From assembly GCA_964370855.1 (NCBI GenBank), contig CAYJMF010000035.1, positions 1 to 38,231 of the forward strand: a stretch of DNA of 38,231 bases, written 5' to 3'. Of the stretch, positions 11,302-19,950 are shown one piece after another. The DNA is from JAKLKS01 sp964370855 (GTDB lineage: Bacteria; Planctomycetota; JAJSAM01; JAKLKS01). Under the pieces are notes generated by a model. It was not told where the DNA came from, did not search any database, and worked only from the letters and a program-made list of their open reading frames with translations. The position numbers were made by a program, and so were the translations under genes. Every line of letters starts with the position of its first letter. Positions within the stretch are counted from its first letter, which is position 1.

Positions 11302-11919
11302 ATGTCGAAGAAGCACGGGCACGCACCACAAGACGACGCCGGCGCCGCGGAGGCCGCCGACCCGGGCCGCACGTCCCCGGAGGCGTCGGGGGTCGATCCC
11401 TCGGTGAACCTGCTGGGGCCGGAGGAGATCCGCGCGATCTTCGCCAAGGCCGCGGAGCGGGACGACCTCCAGGTGCGGTTCCTCCGCGCGCAGGCCGACC
11501 TCGAGAACTTCCGCCGCCGGGAATCCGCGGAGCGGCGCCGTGCCGCCGAGGACGAGGCCGACCGGGCGTTGTCGCCGGTGCTCGACGCCATCGATTCCTT
11601 CCACCGCGCCGCCGACGCCGCGGAGAAGGCCGGGGACTTCAGGGTGCTGCTGGACGGGGTGAACCTCGTGCTCCGGGAGCTGGAGCGGCGGCTGGCCGAG
11701 CTCGGGGTCTCCAAGGTGGAGGGCACGGGCCAGGCCATGGACCCGACCTTCCAGCAGGCGATCCTCGCGGAGCCGACGGCGGACTTCCCGCCGCTGACGG
11801 TGCTCCAGGTGTTCGCCCACGGGTGGAGGCGCGGGGACCGGGCGATCCGTCCCGCGCAGGTGAAGGTGGCGGCCCCGCTGCCGGCCGGCGGGGACGCGAG
11901 GCGGACCGAGGAGGAATAG
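11302..11919 (+). CDS. grpE: GrpE nucleotide exchange factor
   Basis: A 205-residue protein that releases ADP from DnaK. After a disordered, low-conservation N-terminus (about 1-45), residues 46-100 form the long dimerising helix (LRAQADLENFRRRESAERRRA matches the family pattern). The C-terminal beta domain contains VSKVEGTGQAMDPTFQQAIL and ends with VFAHGWRRGDRAIRPAQVKVA, the typical GrpE close. AGGAG at 11291-11295 lies directly after the dnaJ stop, so translation is probably coupled. The short extra C-terminal tail is charged. Confidence 0.93.
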   Translation: MSKKHGHAPQDDAGAAEAADPGRTSPEASGVDPSVNLLGPEEIRAIFAKAAERDDLQVRFLRAQADLENFRRRESAERRRAAEDEADRALSPVLDAIDSFHRAADAAEKAGDFRVLLDGVNLVLRELERRLAELGVSKVEGTGQAMDPTFQQAILAEPTADFPPLTVLQVFAHGWRRGDRAIRPAQVKVAAPLPAGGDARRTEEE

Positions 11920-11921
11920 CC

Positions 11922-12293
11922 ATGCCCACCTACGACTACCTCTGCGACGCCTGCAAGCACGCCTTCGAGGAGTTCCAGTCGATGTCCGACAAGGTGCTGG
12001 TGAAGTGCCCGGCGTGCGGGAAGCGGAAGCTCCGCCGGCTCTTCGGGACGGGAGCGGGAATCATCTTCAAGGGGTCGGGGTTCTACGAGACCGACTACCG
12101 GCGGAAGACCGGGAACAAGGAGCGGGCGGCGGACACGAAGGCGGAGTCCAGGGACCGCTCGGATTCGAAGGGGGACACGAAGCCGGAGTCGAAGAGCGAC
12201 TCGAAGCCGGATTCGAAGGCGGACTCGAAACCGGCGTCGAAGCCGGCGCCGAAGCCGAAGTCCGACTCCCGGTCGTCCTCGAAGAAGGACTGA
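11922..12293 (+). CDS. FmdB-type zinc-ribbon protein with Ser/Lys/Asp repeat tail
   Basis: A 123-residue protein. Residues 1-55 form the FmdB putative regulatory zinc ribbon: MPTYDYLCDACKHAFEEFQS with Cys8/Cys11, then CPACG with Cys29/Cys32, and GIIFKGSGFYETDYR. From about residue 60 the chain becomes a low-complexity tail built of degenerate SKxD/SKPD units (DSKPDSKADSKPASKPAPKP), certainly disordered. It starts 2 nt after the grpE stop, with GAGGAGG inside the end of grpE, so it belongs to the dnaJ-grpE operon. The function of FmdB zinc ribbons is not settled. The context suggests a link to proteostasis. Confidence 0.85.
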   Translation: MPTYDYLCDACKHAFEEFQSMSDKVLVKCPACGKRKLRRLFGTGAGIIFKGSGFYETDYRRKTGNKERAADTKAESRDRSDSKGDTKPESKSDSKPDSKADSKPASKPAPKPKSDSRSSSKKD

Positions 12294-12295
12294 CC

Positions 12296-12511
12296 ATGGC
12301 GGGGGACCTCCCTCTCGCGAAGTGCCCCTCGTGCAGGGGTCCCGTCCCCGCCGACGGGAAGCACCTGCCCTTCTGCTCCGACCGCTGCCGCCTCGCCGAC
12401 CTCGGCCGCTGGTTCCGCGGCGACTACGTGGTGAGCCGCCCGCTCCGCCCGGGTGACCTCCCGGAGGGCGGGGACGAGGGGGAGGAGAAGAAGGAGGAGG
12501 AGGGTGGGTAG
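12296..12511 (+). CDS. yacG: YacG-type zinc protein (DNA gyrase inhibitor family)
   Basis: A 71-residue protein with the YacG signature: KCPSCRGPV (Cys10/Cys13) and PFCSDRCRLADLGRWFRGDY (Cys27/Cys31). In E. coli YacG binds GyrB and inhibits gyrase. The same role here is by family only. The tail is very acidic (GDEGEEKKEEEGG). The ATG at 12296 lies 2 nt after the preceding stop, with AGGA at 12286-12289, so it ends the chaperone operon. Confidence 0.88.
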   Translation: MAGDLPLAKCPSCRGPVPADGKHLPFCSDRCRLADLGRWFRGDYVVSRPLRPGDLPEGGDEGEEKKEEEGG

Positions 12512-12539
12512 GGGTATCGCTTCCACGGCGGGGCAGGCG

Positions 12540-12545
12540 TAGAAT
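12540..12545 (+). promoter_or_regulatory. -10-like hexamer, probable leaderless start
   Basis: TAGAAT lies 9 nt before the GTG at 12555, with no Shine-Dalgarno between. This matches the spacing seen at three other starts in the window. No recognisable -35 is present. Confidence 0.4.
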
Positions 12546-12554
12546 CCGCCCACC

Positions 12555-13070
12555 GTGACCGCACCCCTTGTCATCCGCCGGGGGTTCGCTTCCCGCCGCG
12601 TCTGGCCGTTCCTGGCGGGGGCGGTCCTCCTGCTCGGGCTCTCCGCCCTGGTTCCCGGGGAGGAACCGCTTCTCGAGCGGGGACTTCCCCTGCTCGTGGC
12701 CGCCGCCGTCCTCGCGGCCTTCGGGATCGTCGGCATGCGGCTCCCCCTCGTGGTCCTGGAACCGGATCGCTTCTCGGTGCGGGGGGAGAGGCGGCCCGAC
12801 GGGCTCGAGCCGCAGTTCCCCGCCACGAGGGGGAGCCCCGGCGGACTTCGGCAGATCCAGTCCATCGAGGGGAGCTACGAGTCCCGTGCGCCCCGCGACC
12901 TTCCCTGGGACGCCCCCGTCCCGAGGGAGTTGGTGAGCGGGGCGGCGGTGCGCAACGGCCGCCTCGTGGTGACGCTCCATGGGCGCAAGGGGCGCTCCAT
13001 CCCGCTTCGGGGCGTCTCCGCCGCGGACCGGGAGGCGCTGCTCGCGTGGTTCGGGGTCGAGGGACCGTAG
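12555..13070 (+). CDS. small two-helix membrane protein, unknown function
   Basis: A 171-residue protein. A short basic N-terminus is followed by two hydrophobic helices (about 17-34 and 44-68), then a soluble C-terminal part of about 100 residues with alternating strands (FSVRGERRP, VRNGRLVVTLHGRKGRSIPLRGV) and a final helix (ADREALLAWFGV). That shape is reminiscent of a small membrane-tethered PH-like domain, but no family is recognised. The start is GTG without a ribosome binding site, supported by the -10-like hexamer just upstream. It converges on the GlsB-like gene with only 7 nt between stops. Confidence 0.6.
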   Translation: MTAPLVIRRGFASRRVWPFLAGAVLLLGLSALVPGEEPLLERGLPLLVAAAVLAAFGIVGMRLPLVVLEPDRFSVRGERRPDGLEPQFPATRGSPGGLRQIQSIEGSYESRAPRDLPWDAPVPRELVSGAAVRNGRLVVTLHGRKGRSIPLRGVSAADREALLAWFGVEGP

Positions 13071-13077
13071 TCCCGGC

Positions 13078-13347
13078 CTACCTCTTCGCCTCGATGGTCC
13101 GCCCGCCCAGCAGGTGGGCGACACCGACGAGGACGATGGTGCCGACGACGGCGATGGCGACCCGGCCGATGAAGCCGTAGGCGGAGATGCCGAGCTGTCC
13201 GAACAGGAATCCGCCGACGACGGCGCCGACGATGCCGAGGATGATGTCGGCCAGGACCCCGTAGCCCCGTCCCTTCATCACGACGCCGGTCAGCCATCCG
13301 GCGATGAGCCCGATGAGCAGAACGGTGAGGAACTCTCCGACGGTCAT
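13078..13347 (-). CDS. GlsB/YeaQ/YmgE family membrane protein
   Basis: An 89-residue, highly hydrophobic protein with three predicted transmembrane helices and the glycine patterns of the transglycosylase-associated/GlsB family (LIGLIAGWLTGVVMKGRGYG, then DIILGIVGAVVGGFLFGQLG). Family members are small inner-membrane proteins often linked to stress. The biochemical role is unknown. A perfect AGGAGGT lies 6 nt before the ATG. Confidence 0.88.
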   Translation of the reverse strand: MTVGEFLTVLLIGLIAGWLTGVVMKGRGYGVLADIILGIVGAVVGGFLFGQLGISAYGFIGRVAIAVVGTIVLVGVAHLLGGRTIEAKR

Positions 13348-13548
13348 GGCGCACCTCCTATGCGGTGAGCGGCCCGCACCGGGAGCCTACCGCGGGCGCG
13401 GCGGGCGGGGAGGAGGACTGCATGTAGGAAAAGGGCCTACGGGGGATCGGGGCGTTCCGCCGCCCCGCCGGTGGGGGCCGGGAACGGGATAGACTTCACG
13501 CGGTCCGGGCGGCCCGCGATGGCGCCCCGTACGATTCCCGGAGCTCCC

Positions 13549-14019
13549 GTGACCGTCCGCCTGGTGCGTCCACTCTCCGACGACGACTGGCGCAGCGCGC
13601 GGGCGCTCGTGGAGGAGTACGTGGCGTCGCTCCGCATCGACCTGTCGTTCCAGGACGTCGCCCGCGAGTTGGAGACCCTCCCCGCCGCCTACGGTCCGCC
13701 CGAGGGAGCCTTCCTCCTCGCGGAGGAGGACGGCGCGTGGGTCGGCTGCGTCGGCGTGCGGCGGTCCTCCGAGGGCGTCGCCGAGATGAAGCGCCTCTAC
13801 ACCGTCCCGGCGGCGCGGCGGCGCGGCGCCGGCCGTCTCCTGGCCCTCGGCGCCATGGACGCGGCCCGGGAGCTCGGCTACGCCCGCCTGCGCCTCGACA
13901 CGCTCCCGTCCATGGCAGCGGCGCAGGCCCTCTACCTCTCCCTCGGGTTCCGGCCGACCGCGGCCTACCGCCACAACCCTGTGCCCGGGGCCTCGTTCCT
14001 GGAGAGGGATCTCGGGTAG
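13549..14019 (+). CDS. GNAT-family N-acetyltransferase
   Basis: A 156-residue single-domain acetyltransferase from the proposed start. It follows the GNAT fold: TVRLVRPLSDDDWRSARALVEEY, strands GAFLLAEEDGAWVGCVGVRR, motif A EMKRLYTVPAARRRGAGRLLALGAMDAARELGYARLRLDT (acetyl-CoA loop RRRGAG), and motif B AAQALYLSLGFRP. The substrate is unknown. GGAG at 13540-13543 supports the GTG at 13549. An in-frame ATG at 13519 has no ribosome binding site and adds ten residues outside the fold. Confidence 0.85.
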   Translation: MTVRLVRPLSDDDWRSARALVEEYVASLRIDLSFQDVARELETLPAAYGPPEGAFLLAEEDGAWVGCVGVRRSSEGVAEMKRLYTVPAARRRGAGRLLALGAMDAARELGYARLRLDTLPSMAAAQALYLSLGFRPTAAYRHNPVPGASFLERDLG

Positions 14020-14111
14020 AGGGGTCGTGGCCGTCCGGGAGGATCATCGCGGTCCCCGTGGCGTGACGGCGGGTTGCGGCATGGTCGCGGATTCCCGATC
14101 CACCGCTTCGG

Positions 14112-14128
14112 GGAGGATGGGATCCTCC
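14112..14128 (+). other. short leader hairpin
   Basis: GGAGGAT (14112-14118) pairs with ATCCTCC (14122-14128), ahead of the transglutaminase gene. The later true GGAGGA at 14157-14162 could compete for the anti-Shine-Dalgarno-like arm. Small, possibly incidental. Confidence 0.25.
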
Positions 14129-14169
14129 ACCGGGACGGTCTCCCGGCTTCCCACCCGGAGGAACCCCTC

Positions 14170-15660
14170 ATGAAGTTCCGAAACGCTCTCGTCGCAGGCG
14201 CCCTGGCTCTTGCGGGGCTCCTCCTCCCCGCGGCAAGGGCGCAGGATGCCGCGCCGAGGGACGGCGCCACGGTCGACCCGGCCCCCTTCCTCGGGAAGGA
14301 CTGGTACGGCGTCTACCTCCAGGGCCGGAAGGTGGGATGGGTGGAGGCGAACCGGATCCTGGAGACGCGCCTCGACGTTCCCACGCTGGTCAGCGAGTGG
14401 CGGGTGACCATGAAGCTCCGCAGGGGGAAGGAGAAGATCGAGATGCAGTTGCTGACCCGGGGCGTCTACGCCGCCGAAGGCCGCCAGGAAGTCCTCGAGT
14501 TGCACTACTCCAAGTCCATGGGGGCGACGAAGGTGGAGAGGGTGGGAAAACGGGAAGCGGACGGGTTCCGGATCCGGACGACGCAGGGCGGCAGGGAGAC
14601 GGGGACGGAGTCCGTCCCGTTCCCCCGGGAGACCCTGGCCGACATCTACTCCATGGAAGGACTGGCGAGGGCGGGGGCCGCGGTCGGGACGAAGCGCCGG
14701 GCGATCTCGTTCTCCGTGGAGGAAGGGAAGGAGTCGGAGGACGCGCTCGAGGTGATCGCCGTGGAGGAGGGTTTCGCGGACGGAGTCAAGTCGAGCATCC
14801 ATGTCATCCGGAACACGACGGGCAGCAAGGGGACGGTCATCACCTCGCGCCTCAGCCCCCAGGGGAAGATCCTGGAGATGGAGCTCGCCGGCGACATGAA
14901 GTTCCGCCTGGAACCGGAGGAACTCGCGAAGGACATCCAGTACTCGGGGGACCTCTTCGTCAGGTCGTTCCTCCGCCCCTCGAAGCCGCTCGGGCCCCCC
15001 GGGAAGGTGAAGGCCCTCACGCTCCGCCTCCGCGGGGCGGAGGCCGGTCTGGAACTGCCGTCCAACGGGCGCCAGGTCGTGACGAAGGAGGAGGACGGCG
15101 CCCTGCGCCTGGTCCTCGCCGCGGGAGCGGCCCGCGAGTCCCTGGCGGCGGCGACGGAAGGGGATGCGAAGGACGCCCTGCGTTCGACCTCCGCGTACCC
15201 CGTCGACCATCCCGAGATCCAGGCGCTCGCGAAGGCGGCCGCGGGGGACGCCTCCGGCACGGAGGAGACGGTCCGGCGCCTCGTCCGATTCACGGGCGAG
15301 TACGTGACCGACGCCATGAGCCTCGCCTCGGTGTCCGCCCTCGACGTCCTCCACGATCGCAGGGGGGACTGCACGGAGCACGCCATGCTGCTCGTCGCCC
15401 TCTGCAGGGCCCGGGGCATCCCCGCGCGGGGGGTCCACGGGTTGATGTACGCCGGCGACGGCCTCGGTGCCTTCGCCGGCCACCAGTGGGTGGAGGTGGC
15501 CCTTGACGGGCGGTGGGTCTCCGTGGACCCGACCTGGAACCAGTTCCCCGTGGATGCCACCCACATCCAGGTGGACGAGGGGGGGAAGAGCGGAAACGTC
15601 CTCCGGATGATGGGCGAGGGGATGAAGCTCGAGGTGGTCAGCGTCGAGACGACGGAGTAG
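14170..15660 (+). CDS. secreted transglutaminase-like protein
   Basis: A 496-residue protein with a signal peptide (MKFRNALVAGALALAGLLLP, cleaved near ARA). The first 330 or so residues are a beta-rich region containing GVYLQGRKVGWVEA. The C-terminal third is a transglutaminase-like papain-fold domain with a complete triad: Cys401 in GDCTEHAMLLVALCRARGIP, His438 in GHQWVEV and Asp453 in VDPTWN. Such domains act as peptidases or cross-linkers outside the cytoplasm. The substrate is unknown. GGAGGA lies 7 nt before the ATG. It is followed on the same strand, after 79 nt, by the sigma-factor fusion gene. Confidence 0.87.
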   Translation: MKFRNALVAGALALAGLLLPAARAQDAAPRDGATVDPAPFLGKDWYGVYLQGRKVGWVEANRILETRLDVPTLVSEWRVTMKLRRGKEKIEMQLLTRGVYAAEGRQEVLELHYSKSMGATKVERVGKREADGFRIRTTQGGRETGTESVPFPRETLADIYSMEGLARAGAAVGTKRRAISFSVEEGKESEDALEVIAVEEGFADGVKSSIHVIRNTTGSKGTVITSRLSPQGKILEMELAGDMKFRLEPEELAKDIQYSGDLFVRSFLRPSKPLGPPGKVKALTLRLRGAEAGLELPSNGRQVVTKEEDGALRLVLAAGAARESLAAATEGDAKDALRSTSAYPVDHPEIQALAKAAAGDASGTEETVRRLVRFTGEYVTDAMSLASVSALDVLHDRRGDCTEHAMLLVALCRARGIPARGVHGLMYAGDGLGAFAGHQWVEVALDGRWVSVDPTWNQFPVDATHIQVDEGGKSGNVLRMMGEGMKLEVVSVETTE

Positions 15661-15739
15661 GGCCCGGGGGCGGTCCCCGCGACGTCCGGGGAAGCGACCC
15701 CTGCGACTGCAGAACTTCCTGAACCCGGAGGCGTCGTCG

Positions 15740-18700
15740 GTGACGCTCCGCCCGTGGATGGACATGGAACAGCCCGCTGCGCCCGTCTCCCTGGAGAGCC
15801 TCCTCGCCCACCGCGCGTGGGTGCGGCAGGTGGCCCGTGCGCTGGTCATCGACGAGAGCCGCGCCGAGGACCTGGAGCAGGAGGCGTGGCTCGAGGTCCT
15901 GAGGCGTCCGCCGAGGGACGCGCGCTCCCTCCGCGGCTGGCTCGGGACGGTGGTCCGGCACAAGGCCGCCGACGCGGGGCGATCGGAGGCGCGGCGTCGG
16001 ACCCGGGAGGAGGGTGCGGCCCGGCCCGAGGCGATGCCCGGCGCCGCCGACCTCGTGGCGGAGGCGGACCTCCACCAGCGCCTCGTGCGGGCGGTGCTCG
16101 ACCTGGAGGAGCCCTACCGGTCCACCCTCCTGCTGCGGTACTTCGAGGACCTGGGGCCGGCCGCCATCGCCGAGAGGGGCGGCATCCCCCTGGAGACCGT
16201 GCGGACCCGCCTGCGGCGCGGACTGGAGGCGCTGCGGGAGCGGTTCGACCGGGAGGCCGGAGGGGATCGCAGGGCGTGGCTGAGACTCATGGTCCCGCTG
16301 GCGCTGGGCGGCAAGGCCGTCTGCGCGGGAGCCGCTGCCGTCACGGCCGGGGCCCTCGCCGGGGGCCTCAAGAGCTGGAGCGGCATCGCCGCCATCCTGG
16401 CCATCGTCGCGGCCGGAACCGCCTTCTGGGTGGCCGGCCCCCTGGAGCCGGAATCGCCCGCCCCCGGCGGCATGGCCCTCGCGGCGTCGCAGCCGCCGGG
16501 AAACGCGCCGCCCCCAAACCCCCGGGGGGAACCTCCCGCGGCGCCCGGCGAGACTGTTGCGACGAAACCGCCCGCGGCCGTCCCGCCCCCCGCGGCCCCC
16601 GCAGCGCCGACCACCACGCCTGGAACCCCGGGGCCGTCGCCGGCTCCGGCGCCCCGGGCCGAGGAGGTCGCGGGGACGGCCACCCTCGAGGTGCTCGTCG
16701 TCGATGCCCACGGACGCCCGGTGCCCGGCGCCCGCGTGAAAATCCACGGTCCCGGGCGGTCGGTTCCGAACTTCGACCTCGCCGCCGTCGCCATGGACCC
16801 GCCGGTTCCCCGGCCCGCCATCCGGGAAGGGGCCGCCGACGGGGCGGGACGATTCGCGGGGATGGGTCTCCCCGCGGGCTCCTACTGGGCCCGGGCGATG
16901 GGCGAGGGGGCCGCGCCCGCGACGATGCTCGTCCGGATCACGGACGAAAAGGCCGGTGCCAGGGCGCGCCTCCTCCTCGTGCCGGAGGTCGTCCTCCAGG
17001 GAACGGTGCGGCGGGCCGACGGGACTCCCGCGCCGGGGGTGGGCGTCGTCGCGCGGCGCTTCACGGACTGGAGCCTCGTCGCCTTCGACCGGACGACGGT
17101 CGTGGCGGGGCCCGACGGGGCGTACCGCATCGGAGGTCTCGCCCCCGGCGTCTACGAAATCCTCCTGTCGCCGTCGCCGGACCTCCTCCTCTCCGCGGGC
17201 GCCGTCGAGGTTCCCCAGGTCTCCTCCTTCGATCCCGGGCTCTCCCCGGGGGCGACCATCCGCGGTCGGGTCCTCGATGACGCGTCGGGGATGCCCCTTC
17301 CGGGAGCGACGGTCCGGCTCTCGGGCAGCGACCCCCTCCTCAAGAGGCAGCACGGGGCGCGCACCCGGACCGGTCCCGACGGGACCTACCGCATCGAGGG
17401 GTTCCCCGGGGGGACGAGCGCGTGGATCCGGGTGCGGAAGGAGGGCTACCTCCCCTCCTTCGACGGCGGGTCCGACCCGGGCGCCCGGCTCCAGGGGATC
17501 GCCGCCGGAGGGGAGTACCTTCGCGACGTTCGCCTCGCCCGCGGTGGACGGGTGAAGGGGAGGGTGCGGGACCCGGACGGGAAGCCCGTGGCGGGAGCGT
17601 GGCTCACGGTCGAGGCGTACACCGACCACGGCATGCAGGAGAGCCCGGTGGGGGTCTCCGGGGAGGACGGCGCCTTCACCATCGAGCCCGTCCTTCCCGC
17701 CGACGGCATCCTCATGGCGAGTGCGGCGGGGTTCACGCAACGGGACGTGGGGGACGCCTCCGCCTGGGACCTCATCCGGGAGCGGGCCATCCCTCCGTCG
17801 GCGGCCGTCTCCGTCCGGGGCGGCGAGACCGCGGAGAAGGACCTGGTCCTGGAACCGGCCCCGGGGCTGGATGCGGTGCCCCCGCCCCCGACGGCGATCC
17901 TCGCGGGGAGGGTGCTGCGGCCTGACGGGGCGCCGCCGAAGGACCTCCGACTGAGGCTCCTCAGGGAGGAGGAGGGGAGTTCTCCCTACTGGAACCTCCG
18001 GAAGAGCCGACCCGTCGCCGTCGGTGAGGACGGGACCTTCCGCATCGAAGGGCTGCCCCCGGCGCGCTACTCCCTCGCCGCGCGGGCGGATGGCTGCGCC
18101 CTCGCGGTCGGCCCGTGGGTCGCCCTGGAGAACGGCGGGATTCGTGACGGGTACGCCCTGTCGCTGGCCCCCGGCGGCTCCATCTCCGGAACGGTGGTGG
18201 ACGCCGCGGGGGAACCGGTCCGCGGGGCGGGGATCTCGGTGGAGCGCATCGCCGAGGACCACTTCCTCGCGGTCACCGATGCGAGGGGGCGGTTCACCGT
18301 GTCGGAACTTGCGGAGGGGAGCTGGGTCGTCACGGCCCTGGTGGCCGGCGCCGAGCCGGAGTCCGCGACCGCCGCGACGGGAGCGAGCGACGTCGTCCTC
18401 GGGATCCGCAGGCCCGGGCTTCTCCGAGGGAAGGTGGTCGATGCCGAGACGGGGGCCCCCCTTCCGGACATCACCATCATCCGGGAGGGGCTGGAGGAGT
18501 GGGGGTCCGTGGATGCCCGGACCTCCCGGGACGGCACCTTCACGCTGCCCGCGGGGAGCGGGGGACCGGGGGAGATCACGGCGGGACTCAGGAGCGGAAA
18601 CCAGGCTGCCGAGTCGGACTACGTTCCGGAGGTGGTGGAGTTCGCGGAGACGCCGCCGGGTGAGATCCGGATCGCCCTCCGCAAGGGGCTGTCCATCGCG

Positions 18701-19720
18701 GGCCGCGTCCTCGCGCAGGACGGGACCCCGCATCAGGGACGGCTGAGGATCCATGTCGATGGGGAGTCGGATCCCGGGTGGCCGTTCTTCCGGTGGACCT
18801 GGTTCCTCGTCGGGGAGCTGGACGGGACCTTCCGGGTGCGGGGGCTTCCCCCGGGGACGTACAACCTCGTCTTCGAGGACGACGCCGATCCCGGGTTCAC
18901 GCCGATCCAGGTGGCGGGAGTCCGTTCCGGAACCACGGACCTCGTCCTGCGCCCGGGGAGGGCGCTCCCCGTCGAGGGGCGCGTGGTGGACGAGGAGGAC
19001 CGCCCGCCGGGAGTGCCCGGGCGGATCCAGCCGCTGGTCCGCGGCGACGAGAGGGGACGCATCAAACTCCCGACGGTGGAGGTGGGGCCGGACGGGACCT
19101 TCCGCACCGTCGCCGTTCCCGTGGACGGGATCGTCGACCTCCTCGCCTCCCATTTCGAGGGCTTTCTCGAGGCGCGCGTGGAGTCCGTCGAGCCGGGCAC
19201 CACGGGCGTGGTCGTCCGGATCCGGCGCGGCGCCGTGGTCTCCGGTCGCGTGGTGGATCCGGCGGGGCAGCCGGTCCCGGCGGGCGTGCCCGTGAGGGCT
19301 TTCCCGCCCCTCGCGGAGGGGAAGGAGCGGGGCGCGTTCGCGGGCGAGACGGCGACCGCCGGGGACGGGACGTTCACGTTGCGGGGACTCCCGGGCGAGG
19401 AGTTCCTCGTCGAGGCCGGCGGCCTCGGCAGCGACTTCCTGCCCGCGGAGCCGATGCCTCCCGTCAAGGCCGGCGCGCGGGACGTCGTCCTCCCCGTGCG
19501 GCGCGGGCTCACGGTCGAGGTCGTGATCCTCGGAGAGGGGGATGTGGTCCTCTTCCACGTGAGGCAGGGGGAGCGCATGGAGGTCTTCCATCCCGAGGAG
19601 GGGAAGGTGGTCATCCGGGGGCTCGAGCCGGGGATGTTCCGCATCCGGAACCTCTTCGGTCAGCGGGATCTCGGGGAGTTCGACGCGTCGGCAGGGAGGA
19701 TCGAGATTCGGCTGCGGTGA
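15740..19720 (+). CDS. ECF-type sigma factor fused to a membrane anchor and carboxypeptidase-regulatory-like repeats
   Basis: A 1326-residue protein joining a transcription factor to a surface-type chain. Residues 18-86 resemble sigma region 2 (ALVIDESRAEDLEQEAWLEV, then GWLGTVVRHKAAD). Residues 112-168 match region 4 with a helix-turn-helix (LEEPYRSTLLLRYFEDL, then IAERGGIPLETVRTRLRRGL). One or two hydrophobic segments (about 183-208 and 213-233) and a 70-residue Pro/Ala linker follow. From about 314 to the end come roughly ten beta-sandwich modules of the carboxypeptidase-regulatory/CnaB type, each with a G-V/I-V-D-x-x-G-x-P-V-x-G-A pattern and a DGTF-I-GLPPG close. Read as built, the sigma part is cytoplasmic and the repeats are extracytoplasmic, giving a one-protein surface sensor. 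GGAGG at 15727-15731 supports the GTG start. Confidence 0.88.
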   Translation: MTLRPWMDMEQPAAPVSLESLLAHRAWVRQVARALVIDESRAEDLEQEAWLEVLRRPPRDARSLRGWLGTVVRHKAADAGRSEARRRTREEGAARPEAMPGAADLVAEADLHQRLVRAVLDLEEPYRSTLLLRYFEDLGPAAIAERGGIPLETVRTRLRRGLEALRERFDREAGGDRRAWLRLMVPLALGGKAVCAGAAAVTAGALAGGLKSWSGIAAILAIVAAGTAFWVAGPLEPESPAPGGMALAASQPPGNAPPPNPRGEPPAAPGETVATKPPAAVPPPAAPAAPTTTPGTPGPSPAPAPRAEEVAGTATLEVLVVDAHGRPVPGARVKIHGPGRSVPNFDLAAVAMDPPVPRPAIREGAADGAGRFAGMGLPAGSYWARAMGEGAAPATMLVRITDEKAGARARLLLVPEVVLQGTVRRADGTPAPGVGVVARRFTDWSLVAFDRTTVVAGPDGAYRIGGLAPGVYEILLSPSPDLLLSAGAVEVPQVSSFDPGLSPGATIRGRVLDDASGMPLPGATVRLSGSDPLLKRQHGARTRTGPDGTYRIEGFPGGTSAWIRVRKEGYLPSFDGGSDPGARLQGIAAGGEYLRDVRLARGGRVKGRVRDPDGKPVAGAWLTVEAYTDHGMQESPVGVSGEDGAFTIEPVLPADGILMASAAGFTQRDVGDASAWDLIRERAIPPSAAVSVRGGETAEKDLVLEPAPGLDAVPPPPTAILAGRVLRPDGAPPKDLRLRLLREEEGSSPYWNLRKSRPVAVGEDGTFRIEGLPPARYSLAARADGCALAVGPWVALENGGIRDGYALSLAPGGSISGTVVDAAGEPVRGAGISVERIAEDHFLAVTDARGRFTVSELAEGSWVVTALVAGAEPESATAATGASDVVLGIRRPGLLRGKVVDAETGAPLPDITIIREGLEEWGSVDARTSRDGTFTLPAGSGGPGEITAGLRSGNQAAESDYVPEVVEFAETPPGEIRIALRKGLSIAGRVLAQDGTPHQGRLRIHVDGESDPGWPFFRWTWFLVGELDGTFRVRGLPPGTYNLVFEDDADPGFTPIQVAGVRSGTTDLVLRPGRALPVEGRVVDEEDRPPGVPGRIQPLVRGDERGRIKLPTVEVGPDGTFRTVAVPVDGIVDLLASHFEGFLEARVESVEPGTTGVVVRIRRGAVVSGRVVDPAGQPVPAGVPVRAFPPLAEGKERGAFAGETATAGDGTFTLRGLPGEEFLVEAGGLGSDFLPAEPMPPVKAGARDVVLPVRRGLTVEVVILGEGDVVLFHVRQGERMEVFHPEEGKVVIRGLEPGMFRIRNLFGQRDLGEFDASAGRIEIRLR

Positions 19721-19950
19721 ACCAGGGGCCGGGAGGCGGCCCTCCCCGGGGGCGGCCGCGCCGCCGGCCTGCTCCGCCACGAAGGCGTGGAAGGAGTCCT
19801 CGCAAGGGACCGATCGCCGGCGTGAACCGACGGCGGTTCCAGGTCGGTGTACAATCCGGGGAACCGGATCCGCCGTGGATGTTCGGGTCCCCGTGGGGTG
19901 AGTGCCACGCGGAGGAGGCGGCCCGCGGAGCCGGCCCCGGGAGGCGTTCC

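Noticed and set aside
13424..13440. GTAGG...CCTAC hairpin near the GNAT gene
   Set aside because: Only five base pairs, with no conserved context or U-tract.
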